Assembly (NCBI RefSeq): GCF_019091085.1
Contig: NZ_JAGXJY010000011.1
Span: forward strand, 1-64,000
DNA length: 64,000 nt
Source: Mesorhizobium sp. GbtcB19
GTDB lineage: Bacteria; Pseudomonadota; Alphaproteobacteria; Rhizobiales; Rhizobiaceae
Reading direction: 5' to 3'
The position numbers and the translations under genes are program-made. Shown in pieces: positions 1-7,320 of the stretch (the first letter of the stretch is position 1; every line of letters starts with the position of its first letter). A model generated the notes under the pieces. The model did not search any database. It saw nothing but the letters and a program-made list of their open reading frames with translations, and had not been told where the DNA came from.

Positions 1-1
1 C

Positions 2-61
2 GCAAGGAAGCTCCTGGTCGTCCTCAACGCCATCATCAGGGACAAAATCGCATTCGCATGA
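2..61 (+). CDS. IS110-family transposase, C-terminal end (partial)
   Basis: An open frame enters from the left edge and stops at TGA 59-61. The 19 visible residues read ARKLLVVLNAIIRDKIAFA, which matches the usual C-terminus of IS110/IS116 transposases (RKLL-LN-RD pattern). These are DEDD-type enzymes that insert without typical terminal inverted repeats. Whether the copy is intact cannot be seen here. The call rests on a short motif. Confidence 0.6.
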   Translation, partial: ARKLLVVLNAIIRDKIAFA

Positions 62-179
62 ACACAGTTGCCATGCCATTACGTCGAAACCGGCGATGGA
101 GAATTCTCACCCGTGCCGACGGGCGCTGGCAGCGGCCATTTCTGCACCGCTGCATCCTTCAGCAGCCGTCACGGCATGG

Positions 180-227
180 ATCCTAGGGTCTGCGCGCGTC
201 GCTTCGCTCCTTGCTCCGCCCTAGGAT
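180..227. repeat. short intergenic palindrome
   Basis: Perfect 9-bp arms ATCCTAGGG (180-188) and CCCTAGGAT (219-227) flank a 30-bp GC-rich spacer. It sits just before the stop codon of the minus-strand LysM gene (238) and after the IS110 tail. It looks like a dispersed rhizobial intergenic palindrome and may fold at the 3' end of the LysM transcript. The rest of 62-237 shows no gene. Confidence 0.5.
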
Positions 228-237
228 GACGAAGTCG

Positions 238-1851
238 CTATTCCGTCTTCGCCGGCGCGGCGGTCATCTGCTCGCCCATGGCCTTCATGTCGGCAGCCTC
301 GCCTTCCTTCGACGTCGAAGGCACCTTGAACACCTGGCCCGGCCAGATGCGGTCGGGATCGCGGATCTGGTCCTTGTTGGCGAGATAGAGGGTCGAGAAG
401 CGCGTGCCGTGGCCGTAGACGCGACGCGAGATGCGCCAGAGTGTGTCGTTGCGGCGGATGATGACGGCGCCGTCGGCATGTTCGAGCTTCGGCGCAACCG
501 TCTCGGGCACATCGGTCGAAGGCGTCGCCTCGGCAACCTTGGCGGGCGCCTCGGCTGCCGGTGCCGCGGGCTTGGCCGCTTCGGCCGTCGTCGTGACCTG
601 CGTGGTGGTTTCGGCCGGCTTGGTTTCCGTGGCCTGGGAGCCCGCGCCCTGGACCTGTGCGAGCTTGGTCTCCGCTGGCTTGGCCTCGCCGGTGTTTGTC
701 TCGCCAGCCTTCGTCTCGCTTGGGGCTACGGCGGCGATCGCCTCGCCGGGCTCGCGCTCGAACGGCACGGCAGCGCGGGCGACGACCTTGACGCCGTCAT
801 CGTCCAGCCCGTCGACATGGATGGTGTAGCTGCCGACCGGAATGTCGCGCGTCGCTTCGATCAGGAAATGGCCGTCGGCCGAGGTCTTGGCATCGCCGAG
901 CAGGATGGCGTCGGCATAAGCGCGCACCTTGCGGCCGGGATCGGCGGTGCCGGCGACGAAGATCTTGCTGCCGTCGATCTCGACCGCCTCGACGGCGATC
1001 TTGGGCTCGGCCGCAGCGGCAGCCGGCGCGGTCGCAGCCGCCTGATCGGTGGCGGCGGGCGCGGTCGCGGCGGGCGCCGAGGTCGTATCGGACGCAGCCG
1101 GCGCGGTCGTTGCCGGAGCTTGCGCAGCCGGTGCCGCCTGGTCGGTGGCGGTCGGCGCCGCCGGCTTGGTCTCGGCCTGCGGCACGGTGATCAGTTGCGA
1201 AGCCTTGCCGGGCTCCTCGACCATCGCCAGCACCTGGCCGGTCGGGCTCTGCGGCACCGAGACGACAGCGGTTTGGGCCGAGGCGACGGCCGTGCCGCCA
1301 ACCGTCTGGCGCAGCGTGATGGTGTAGTCGCCGGGCTTCAGCGGATCGTCGAGCACGATGGCGAAGGCGCCGTCGGGGCCTGAATCGGTCGCGCCGAGTA
1401 CCGTCCCGCCATTCAGGATCTCGACCTTGGCATTGGGCGCGGCGCTGCCGGCGACGACGATCGAGCCATTGCCTTCGACGCGCACGACATCGAAGGTCGG
1501 CAGTGCCGGGCCGGCCGCGGCGGCAGGCGCCTGGGCGGCTGGAGCGGTCGCGTTGTTGGCCGATGCCATCGTGTTGGCGGGGGCCATCTTGTTGGCAGGC
1601 GCCATGGTGTTGGCTGGCGCCATGGTGTTGGCCGGAGCCATCGTGTTCGCAGGCGCCTGGGGCACGCGCCCCTCGGTGCTCGTGCTCGAGGATTCAGCCG
1701 GTTTCGCATCGCCTTGCGGCAATGCCGCGACCTGCGCCGGCTTCTGGTTGTTGATGTAAGGGTCGAGCGCGCCCGACCCGTAGGCGACCGCCGCGACGAC
1801 GACCACGCCGCCCGCCGCGAACAAAAACGCCTTAGAAGGATTGATAGCCAT
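238..1851 (-). CDS. LysM peptidoglycan-binding envelope protein
   Basis: 537 residues. A membrane segment lies at about 8-27, so the protein is probably anchored in the inner membrane or exported. Residues 66-100 are a six-residue repeat (APANTM, with variants APANKM and ASANN). Two Ig-like modules of the type seen in alphaproteobacterial LysM proteins follow (about 115-190 and 285-355), separated by Ala/Pro/Thr-rich low-complexity linkers. One LysM domain occupies about 463-511 (DTLWRIS...NPQ-like IWPGQVFKVP). LysM binds the GlcNAc-containing sugar backbone of peptidoglycan. The gene is divergent from the LOG gene. The exact role is unknown; the repeats and linkers suggest a spacer spanning the periplasm. 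Confidence 0.85.
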   Translation of the reverse strand: MAINPSKAFLFAAGGVVVVAAVAYGSGALDPYINNQKPAQVAALPQGDAKPAESSSTSTEGRVPQAPANTMAPANTMAPANTMAPANKMAPANTMASANNATAPAAQAPAAAAGPALPTFDVVRVEGNGSIVVAGSAAPNAKVEILNGGTVLGATDSGPDGAFAIVLDDPLKPGDYTITLRQTVGGTAVASAQTAVVSVPQSPTGQVLAMVEEPGKASQLITVPQAETKPAAPTATDQAAPAAQAPATTAPAASDTTSAPAATAPAATDQAAATAPAAAAAEPKIAVEAVEIDGSKIFVAGTADPGRKVRAYADAILLGDAKTSADGHFLIEATRDIPVGSYTIHVDGLDDDGVKVVARAAVPFEREPGEAIAAVAPSETKAGETNTGEAKPAETKLAQVQGAGSQATETKPAETTTQVTTTAEAAKPAAPAAEAPAKVAEATPSTDVPETVAPKLEHADGAVIIRRNDTLWRISRRVYGHGTRFSTLYLANKDQIRDPDRIWPGQVFKVPSTSKEGEAADMKAMGEQMTAAPAKTE

Positions 1852-1916
1852 AATTCCGTATTGCCCCCTTAGCCACCTAACGCCCGGTCTAGCGTGTTTT
1901 CTCCTAGCTCACAAGA

Positions 1917-1936
1917 AAAAGCCCGCCCGCGGGCTT
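1917..1936. promoter_or_regulatory. GC hairpin with T-run in the LysM leader
   Basis: AAGCCCGC and GCGGGCTT form an 8-bp stem between two divergent genes. Read on the minus strand the stem is followed by a run of five T, so it looks like an intrinsic terminator placed in the possible leader of the LysM gene rather than after any gene. It could be an attenuator or a blocker of antisense reading. This is inference only. Confidence 0.3.
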
Positions 1937-1971
1937 GACCCCGCCGACCGTCCCTATCACCAATCATCGCC

Positions 1972-2583
1972 ATGAACACGATTCGATCCGTCTGCGTCTA
2001 TTGCGGCTCGTCTCCGGGCCGCGACGAGGCCTATATCAAGGCCGGCCACACACTCGGCCGCTCGCTTGCCAAATCCGGTTTGCGCCTGATCTATGGCGGC
2101 GGCACCAAGGGCATCATGGGCGCCGTCGCCGATGGCGCGCTCAAGGCCGGCGGCAAGGTCACCGGCATCATCCCGCGCTTCCTGATCAACAGGGAAGCGA
2201 CCGAAACCGCGCTCGACAAGCTCGACGAATTGCTGATCACCGACAACATGCACGAGCGCAAGCACAGCATGTTCGAAAAATCCGACGCCTTTGTGGCGCT
2301 GCCCGGCGGCATCGGCACGGTGGAGGAAATCGTCGAGATCATGACCTGGGCGCAGCTCGGCCATCATCGCAAGCCGATCGTCTTCGCCAACGTCAAGGGT
2401 TTCTGGGACCCGATGCTGGCGCTGATCGAGCATATGTCGGCCGAAGGCTTCATCCACACCGCGCAGCGCGTGAAGCCGCTGGTGGTCAACGACCCCGAAG
2501 CCATCGTCGCCGCCATCATGGTGGCCGGATCGTCGGTCGACGCGCCGACGGAGGGTGTAAGGGCGGTGATAGATAAAATGTAG
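1972..2583 (+). CDS. LOG-family nucleoside 5'-monophosphate phosphoribohydrolase
   Basis: 203 residues, the normal length for the TIGR00730/LOG family. The hallmark PGGIGTVEE lies at 111-119, and the conserved Arg/Lys of MHERKHSM at 93-100. The Rossmann-like start VCVYCGSSPG is also typical. Characterised members cleave the N-glycosidic bond of cytokinin riboside monophosphates or AMP-like nucleotides, releasing base and ribose 5-phosphate. In rhizobia the role is uncertain (nucleotide salvage or cytokinin release). It stands alone; its 3' end faces the LysR gene across a tandem repeat. Confidence 0.92.
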   Translation: MNTIRSVCVYCGSSPGRDEAYIKAGHTLGRSLAKSGLRLIYGGGTKGIMGAVADGALKAGGKVTGIIPRFLINREATETALDKLDELLITDNMHERKHSMFEKSDAFVALPGGIGTVEEIVEIMTWAQLGHHRKPIVFANVKGFWDPMLALIEHMSAEGFIHTAQRVKPLVVNDPEAIVAAIMVAGSSVDAPTEGVRAVIDKM

Positions 2584-2637
2584 GGCAATAAGGGAGTAGG
2601 GCAGTAAGGCAGTATGTGAGGTTGCGGAACACGCCCC

Positions 2638-2685
2638 CTACTGCCCTACTGCCCTACTGCCCTACTGCCCTACTGCCCTACTGCC
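2638..2685. repeat. 8-bp tandem repeat, six copies
   Basis: CTACTGCC is repeated six times without error. The third-from-outside copy supplies the TAG stop codon of the minus-strand LysR gene (2670-2672), and the next copies encode its last residues. The left flank (2583-2615) carries imperfect copies of the reverse complement (GGGCAGTAAGGCAGTA), so the region can fold back on itself. It lies between two convergent genes and could act as a bidirectional terminator. Confidence 0.9.
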
Positions 2686-3554
2686 TTCCTCAAATCCCCA
2701 ATCACCGCCCGCCGGTCATTCCTGCGCCACGCCAGATGGATCGACACGCTGCGCTTGAACCACGGCAGGTCGCGGAAGATCACGCCGGGGGGTGCGGCGC
2801 TTCGCAGGCTTTCCTGAACCGTCGCCAGGCCGAGACCGGCGCTGACCAGGCCGAGCGACGTCAACGGGTCGTTGGTCTCATAAGCGATGTCGGGCACGAA
2901 GCCGGATTCGACGCAGGCCGCAAGGAATTGTGCGCGGTTGGTGTCGCCGGGCTGGCGCACGACAGTGATCCAGACGCGGCCGTCGAGATGGCCGGGTTGG
3001 ATGTCGGCGATACTGGCCAGCGGATCGCCTTCCGGCATTGCCAGAACCAGCGGCTCGCGCCGCACCAGCCTGCTTTCGAGATCGGGATCGCCCTCCGGCG
3101 CCGGCGAATAGACGAAGCCGAGATCGAGGACGCGCTGCCGCAAATCCTCGAACTGCGCCGCCGTCCGGCGGCTGCGCAATTGCAGATGAAAATCCGGCCG
3201 CGCGCGGCGGAAATCCCTCAGCATGTCGGCGACCAGTCCGGAATGCACCGCGCCCTCGACATAGCCGATGGCGAGGCTGCCTGCCGCGCCGCTGGCGAGG
3301 TTGCGGCCGAGCTCTTCCAGCCGCGCGGCATTGGCAAGCAGCGCTCGCGCTTCGGCGAGGAAGGCCCTGCCCTCGGCGTTGAGATGGACGCGCTGCTTCG
3401 CCCGCTCGAACAAAGTGACGCCGAGCTGCTCCTCGAGCTGAATGATCTGCCGGCTCAAGGGTGACTGCGAAATGTGCAATTGCTCGGCGGCTCGGCCGAC
3501 ATTGCCGGCCTCGGCGACGGCGACGAAATATCTGATCTGGCGCAGGTCGAGCAT
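2670..3554 (-). CDS. LysR-family transcriptional regulator
   Basis: 294 residues from MLDLRQIRYFVAV. This start is favoured over a TTG twelve bases upstream because GGAG lies six bases before the ATG. The N-terminal winged HTH spans about 1-60 (NVGRAAEQLHISQSPLSRQI), and the substrate-binding fold runs from about 90 to 290. It is typical of the CatR/BenM/CbnR aromatic-degradation type. It is divergent from the small ABM-like protein, with a perfect palindrome between them that is the likely operator. Its last codons come from the tandem repeat. Confidence 0.93.
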   Translation of the reverse strand: MLDLRQIRYFVAVAEAGNVGRAAEQLHISQSPLSRQIIQLEEQLGVTLFERAKQRVHLNAEGRAFLAEARALLANAARLEELGRNLASGAAGSLAIGYVEGAVHSGLVADMLRDFRRARPDFHLQLRSRRTAAQFEDLRQRVLDLGFVYSPAPEGDPDLESRLVRREPLVLAMPEGDPLASIADIQPGHLDGRVWITVVRQPGDTNRAQFLAACVESGFVPDIAYETNDPLTSLGLVSAGLGLATVQESLRSAAPPGVIFRDLPWFKRSVSIHLAWRRNDRRAVIGDLRKAVGQ

Positions 3555-3569
3555 TTTTCGCTCCAACAG

Positions 3570-3592
3570 GTTAAGACTTTGATGGTCTTAAC
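3570..3592. promoter_or_regulatory. LysR operator candidate
   Basis: GTTAAGAC (3570-3577) and GTCTTAAC (3585-3592) are perfect 8-bp inverted arms with a 7-bp spacer. The site lies 15 bp upstream of the LysR ATG and 80 bp before the divergent gene. LysR proteins usually bind such dyads to repress themselves and activate the divergent promoter. Confidence 0.65.
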
Positions 3593-3671
3593 TATAGCCT
3601 AATCAGTCTTGGACAGTCTGGCCAGTCAACGCGATATCTCCGGGCATCAACCGGCCACAAAGGAGACAGCC

Positions 3672-3962
3672 ATGCAGTTCTTTGCCCTGCTCACCCGCAA
3701 TACCCAGAAGTTCAGCGACGCCGACTTCGCGCCGCTGCTGCCGCCAGAGTCCGAACAGCGCAAGACGCTCTACGTACAAGGCGCGGTACGCCAGATCTGG
3801 AACCGTGGCGACGTTCCCGGCACCGGCATCATGTTCGAAGCAGCCGACGAGAAGGAAGTCCGCGGCCATCTCGCCACGCTGCCGCTGATCGAGGCCGGCA
3901 TGATGGACATCGCGGCGATCGTGCCGCTCAACCCCTATCCCGGTTTCGGCCCGAAGCGCTGA
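3672..3962 (+). CDS. small dimeric alpha/beta-barrel (muconolactone isomerase-like) protein
   Basis: 96 residues. The start is set by the AAGGAGA ribosome site nine bases upstream of ATG 3672. The sequence (MQFFALLTRNTQKFSDADFA..., ending in IVPLNPYPGFGPK) has the length and pattern of the ferredoxin-like dimeric barrel superfamily that includes muconolactone isomerase and YciI. No catalytic residue can be assigned with confidence. It is probably the regulated target of the adjacent LysR gene; the substrate is unknown. Confidence 0.7.
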   Translation: MQFFALLTRNTQKFSDADFAPLLPPESEQRKTLYVQGAVRQIWNRGDVPGTGIMFEAADEKEVRGHLATLPLIEAGMMDIAAIVPLNPYPGFGPKR

Positions 3963-4004
3963 GGCAACGGCAGCGCGAGCTGCTGCCGCCCTTTTTGGCT
4001 GCGC

Positions 4005-4856
4005 CTATCCGCGACCGAAAAGACGACTGAAAAGCCCCGGGCGCGCGCCGCCGTAGCACTCGGGTAGCGGGCGCGTGAGCAGGAACTGATCGAGACCCTC
4101 GACGGTCTCCGTGCCGCAATAGCTGCATTGCAGCGAACGGGCCAGGGGAGCGATTTCCCGCAGCACAGCGCGAAACCCCTCGCCATCGATCGGCACGTCC
4201 TTCGCCATCCTGAGCTCGTGCGAGAATATCTCCATGCCAAGGAAGCGAAAGCCGCGCTTTTCGAGCGCGGCGCGCAACTTTGCCAGGGACGGCTCCGCGC
4301 CCCAGAACTCGAAGCGCGTCGGCCGGATGCGGGCATCCGCGGCGACTTCCAGTCCGAGGTCGCCGATAGCCTCGGCGGGAAGAATGAGCGGCGCAAGTGC
4401 TGCAAGCGAATGCCGTTCCAGCGTGAGCGGGAAGGCCAGCGCCTCGGCGGCCTTGCCGGCTATCCGTTCGAAACCGGTGATGTCTTCGGTCGTAAAGTAG
4501 AAATCCCGGCGTCCCTCGCCATGCTGTTCGGCGATGTAACAGGCGGGGCAGTTCGCGGCGGCCAGATCCTCGCAAAGCCTTTCGAGGAAAGCGTAGTTTC
4601 GCTGCGACCCTTTGGGCGTCAGCAACCCATCGCGCGGCATCAATTCGTTTGCGCGTGGCGTGATCTTCAGGCGCAGGATCGGCAGCGATGCGGCGGCGCG
4701 CAGCAGCGCCATGTTCACCCTTGTATGGATGAACAGCTCGCCGCCGTCGGGGCGATAGCGCACCAGGGCGCGATGCGGTTCCGCCTCGCGGATGACCTCT
4801 TCGGTCTCCTCGTTCGAGACCTGTTCGCCGGTGACCGGGAATTGCAGCAAGGTCAT
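4005..4856 (-). CDS. DUF695/RraB-like two-domain protein
   Basis: 283 residues, no signal peptide, probably cytosolic. The first half (about 30-170; RDFYFTTEDITGFERIA) resembles DUF695, which adopts a fold used to compare protein amounts. The C-terminal part (about 185-255; RGFRFLGMEIFSHELRMAKD) resembles the ribonuclease E inhibitor RraB fold. A Cys pair (CSYCGTE) follows. These assignments come from pattern memory and are moderate. It is monocistronic and convergent with the small barrel protein. Confidence 0.6.
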   Translation of the reverse strand: MTLLQFPVTGEQVSNEETEEVIREAEPHRALVRYRPDGGELFIHTRVNMALLRAAASLPILRLKITPRANELMPRDGLLTPKGSQRNYAFLERLCEDLAAANCPACYIAEQHGEGRRDFYFTTEDITGFERIAGKAAEALAFPLTLERHSLAALAPLILPAEAIGDLGLEVAADARIRPTRFEFWGAEPSLAKLRAALEKRGFRFLGMEIFSHELRMAKDVPIDGEGFRAVLREIAPLARSLQCSYCGTETVEGLDQFLLTRPLPECYGGARPGLFSRLFGRG

Positions 4857-4929
4857 GCGATCGCCCCCAATCGCTTTGGTCGGCCCATCCTGCCAGTTTG
4901 TCGGGCCGGAGCCTAGAGCGTTCAGTGGC

Positions 4930-5310
4930 TTACGGCCATGCGTCCTGCATAGCGTTCACCGACAGCCATGCCATCATCGGCAACGCGACCAGCAGCGCCA
5001 GCCGCAGCCCCGCGGATCGCGCCTGGTCGGGCTCCTGGCGCTGAAGCCGGCGCCAGATCTGGAATGCCGCGAAGAAAATGAGCAGCGCATAAAAGCCGGC
5101 GAGCAGCCAAAGGGCCGTCTGGCCGGATATCGCAATGCCGTTGTTCTCGAGCACCTTGCCGATCAGCATGGCCGGCCCGGCGACGAAGAAGGCAATGGCG
5201 GTGCCGAACAGGAAGCCGATCATCGCGCCTGGAAAGGACGTGGCCGACAGCGCGACGAGCACCGCCAGCAGGATGAGCAGGGTGATGAACGCGCGCTGGC
5301 TCATGGCCAC
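4930..5310 (-). CDS. small integral membrane protein
   Basis: 126 residues with four hydrophobic stretches (about 8-24, 30-50, 66-86, 100-118). The loop between the third and fourth is charged (IWRRLQRQEPDQARS). No family is recognised. It is divergent from proC with 161 bp between them. High Ala/Leu content and a weak start (MAMSQRAF) leave some doubt, but the clear alternation of hydrophobic and charged segments supports a real gene. Confidence 0.65.
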   Translation of the reverse strand: MAMSQRAFITLLILLAVLVALSATSFPGAMIGFLFGTAIAFFVAGPAMLIGKVLENNGIAISGQTALWLLAGFYALLIFFAAFQIWRRLQRQEPDQARSAGLRLALLVALPMMAWLSVNAMQDAWP

Positions 5311-5471
5311 ATTCCCCGACCTAACGCGGAGGAATGTACCAGTCCGGCCTTAATCGCGCGTAACGGCATGGGTCTTCGGAGGCGCAGCATGGCCAAAACC
5401 TCCCTCCCCTTGCCGGCAACGGAACCGTCGCTATTGTCGACGGCGATCCGAAACAGTGGGGACGGAACTTC

Positions 5472-6242
5472 ATGAAACTTGGCTTTGTCGGCACGGGCGC
5501 GCTGAGCTCGGCCATCGTCACCGGGCTGAAATCGCTGCCGGGCGAGACGACGCCGGTGGTGGTCTCGCCGCGCAACGAGGAGATCGCCGCCGAGCTCGCC
5601 GCGCGCTACCCCGATGTGCGCATCGCCGCCGACAACCAGGCCGTGCTCGACCAGTGCGACACCGTCATGCTGGCGGTGCGGCCGCAGATCGCGCGCGAGG
5701 TGTTGCGGGAATTGCGGTTCCGGCCGGACCATCATGTCGTCAGCCTAATCGCCACCGTTTCGCGCGAGGAGATCGCCGGCCTCGTGGCGCCGGCGACGCA
5801 TGTCGGCAAGGCCCTGCCCATGCCGATGATCGCCCGCCTGCAGGGCGCGACGCTCATCTGCCCGCCGGACCCGATCGTGGCGGCGTTCTTCGGCAGGCTG
5901 GGCGGCGTGATCGAGGTCGAGGATCAGAGCGAGTTCGACGCGCTCAGCGTCGTCACCGCGACCTATGCCAGCTATTTCAAATATCTCGACACGATCCATA
6001 CCTGGGTGCGCAGCCAGGGGGTGGACGGCGACAAGGCCCGCGACTACATCACCAGCATCTACAAGGCGCTGGCCAACGCGCCTGATACTGCGCCGGACGA
6101 AGATTTCACGCATCTTGCGCAGGACTATGCGACGCGCGGCGGCATCAACGAGCAGGTGCTGCGCGAGCTGACCGAGCGGGGAACGTTCGAGGCCTTCGCG
6201 GAAAGCCTGGAGCGCATTCACCAGCGCGTCGCGGGCAAGTAG
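5472..6242 (+). CDS. proC: pyrroline-5-carboxylate reductase-type oxidoreductase
   Basis: 256 residues. The Rossmann start KLGFVGTGALSSAIVTGL is the NADP-binding motif of ProC (Fno-like, dinucleotide-binding N-domain about 1-150). The middle VMLAVRPQ and VGKALPMPM are typical of P5C reductases. It would reduce 1-pyrroline-5-carboxylate to proline with NAD(P)H in the cytosol. The C-terminal helical domain is less typical (QDYATRGGINEQVL is related to the ProC T-x-PGG-T-x-A region but lacks the PGGTT). This is a ProC paralogue, so the physiological substrate could differ. Confidence 0.82.
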   Translation: MKLGFVGTGALSSAIVTGLKSLPGETTPVVVSPRNEEIAAELAARYPDVRIAADNQAVLDQCDTVMLAVRPQIAREVLRELRFRPDHHVVSLIATVSREEIAGLVAPATHVGKALPMPMIARLQGATLICPPDPIVAAFFGRLGGVIEVEDQSEFDALSVVTATYASYFKYLDTIHTWVRSQGVDGDKARDYITSIYKALANAPDTAPDEDFTHLAQDYATRGGINEQVLRELTERGTFEAFAESLERIHQRVAGK

Positions 6243-6268
6243 CCGGCGAGCCCAAGCAGCGATTGCCA

Positions 6269-6403
6269 TCACGCCGCCGGCGCGAGCCGCAGCGACGGCT
6301 TCCGCGCGCCGAGCCGATCGAGATACAGATAGACGACCGGCGTGGTGTAGAGCGTCAAGAGCTGCGAGACGATGAGGCCGCCGACGATCGCCGCGCCGAG
6401 CTA
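6269..6403 (-). pseudogene. orphan C-terminal fragment of an RND efflux pump
   Basis: Reading the minus strand from about 6403 to the stop at 6269-6271 gives about 44 residues containing GLIVSQLLTLYTTPVVYLYL and ending DRLGARKPSLRLAPAA. This is the last transmembrane segment and tail of the MdtB/MdtC/AcrB family of inner-membrane multidrug exporters. An in-frame stop lies just upstream (6404-6406), and the following sequence belongs to the GntR gene region. The other ~1,000 residues are missing. This is a deletion or rearrangement scar. Confidence 0.85.
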
Positions 6404-6422
6404 CGGTTCCGGTCCGAACGAT

Positions 6423-7139
6423 TCAACCGGCACCTGTCAGCTCGACGGCCGTGCGCACGCGGGCGAGCACTTCGCTCAGCATGTCGTGCATGGCCTTGCG
6501 CGCCTTGGCGGCATCGCCGGCCTCGATCGCCCTCAGCACCTTGCCGTGCGCGTCGAGATCGCCGACCGGGTGACCGAACAGCGCGTTGGTGGTGGGCACG
6601 CTATATTGCAAGGCGGTGTGGATCAGCGCCGAGAGCGGCAGGAAGAAGCGGTTGCCGGTGGCGGCGAGCACGGCCTCGTGGAAGGCAGCGTCCGAAGAGA
6701 CCGGATCGCCCTCGCCGGAGGATGCGGCGCGCATCGCTTCGAAGGCCTCGCGGATGACGGCAATTTCGTCCGGGTCGTTGCGGCTCGCGGCAAGGGCCGC
6801 GGCCTCGCATTCGAAGCCCAACCGCACTTCCAGAAGCTCGATGATGAAGTGGCGCGGCGTAGCACTTGCGCGCAGCCAGCCCAGCACCGAGGGGTCCAAG
6901 AAGTTCCAGTCCTTCAGCGGGCGGATGCGCGAGCCGCGCCGCGGCCGGGTGAGCAGCAGGCCCTTGGCCCAAAGAATCTTCACCGCTTCGCGCGCCGCAC
7001 TGCGGCTGGCGCCGAAGCGGGCGCAGATCTCTTCCTCGCCCAGCAGCGTCGCGCCAGGCGGAAACAGCCCGCCGAGGATCTCGCGGCCAAGACTATTGGT
7101 TATCTCATCAGTCACCGACGAGGTCTGGTTGCCTGCCAT
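6423..7139 (-). CDS. GntR-family (FadR subfamily) transcriptional regulator
   Basis: 238 residues. A winged HTH occupies about 10-75 (EEEICARFGASRSAAREAVK), followed by an all-helical FCD effector domain (about 85-225) with the metal/ligand-binding His and Asp positions (FHEAVLAATGN; DLDAHGKVLRAI). It is divergent from the SDR gene, and the shared 181-bp interval has a symmetric site. It probably represses the SDR/monooxygenase pair in response to a sugar acid. The downstream flank is the RND scar, so the left neighbour of this gene was rearranged. Confidence 0.93.
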   Translation of the reverse strand: MAGNQTSSVTDEITNSLGREILGGLFPPGATLLGEEEICARFGASRSAAREAVKILWAKGLLLTRPRRGSRIRPLKDWNFLDPSVLGWLRASATPRHFIIELLEVRLGFECEAAALAASRNDPDEIAVIREAFEAMRAASSGEGDPVSSDAAFHEAVLAATGNRFFLPLSALIHTALQYSVPTTNALFGHPVGDLDAHGKVLRAIEAGDAAKARKAMHDMLSEVLARVRTAVELTGAG

Positions 7140-7209
7140 TTGTCCCGGTTCGTCTTAGCCTGCCAACAACCGGTCGGTGTTACCGCACCGGGTTGTGCCT
7201 GTCCATGTC

Positions 7210-7225
7210 ATCTGATTTGTCAGAT
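7210..7225. promoter_or_regulatory. GntR operator candidate
   Basis: ATCTGA and TCAGAT are perfect 6-bp arms around a 4-bp spacer. The site lies 71 bp upstream of the divergent GntR ATG and 96 bp before the SDR start. FadR-type regulators bind short dyads of this size. Confidence 0.55.
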
Positions 7226-7320
7226 AAATTGAGTTGAAGCCGCCGCGGCTTTCCGGCTAGCTGTGGGGAGAAAAGCCTTCGAGTTGGCCAGCGACAAATC
7301 GCAATCGATGAAGGTGCAAA

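Noticed and set aside
2638..2685. Possible CRISPR array
   Set aside because: Units are 8 bp and abut without spacers, so it is a simple tandem repeat.
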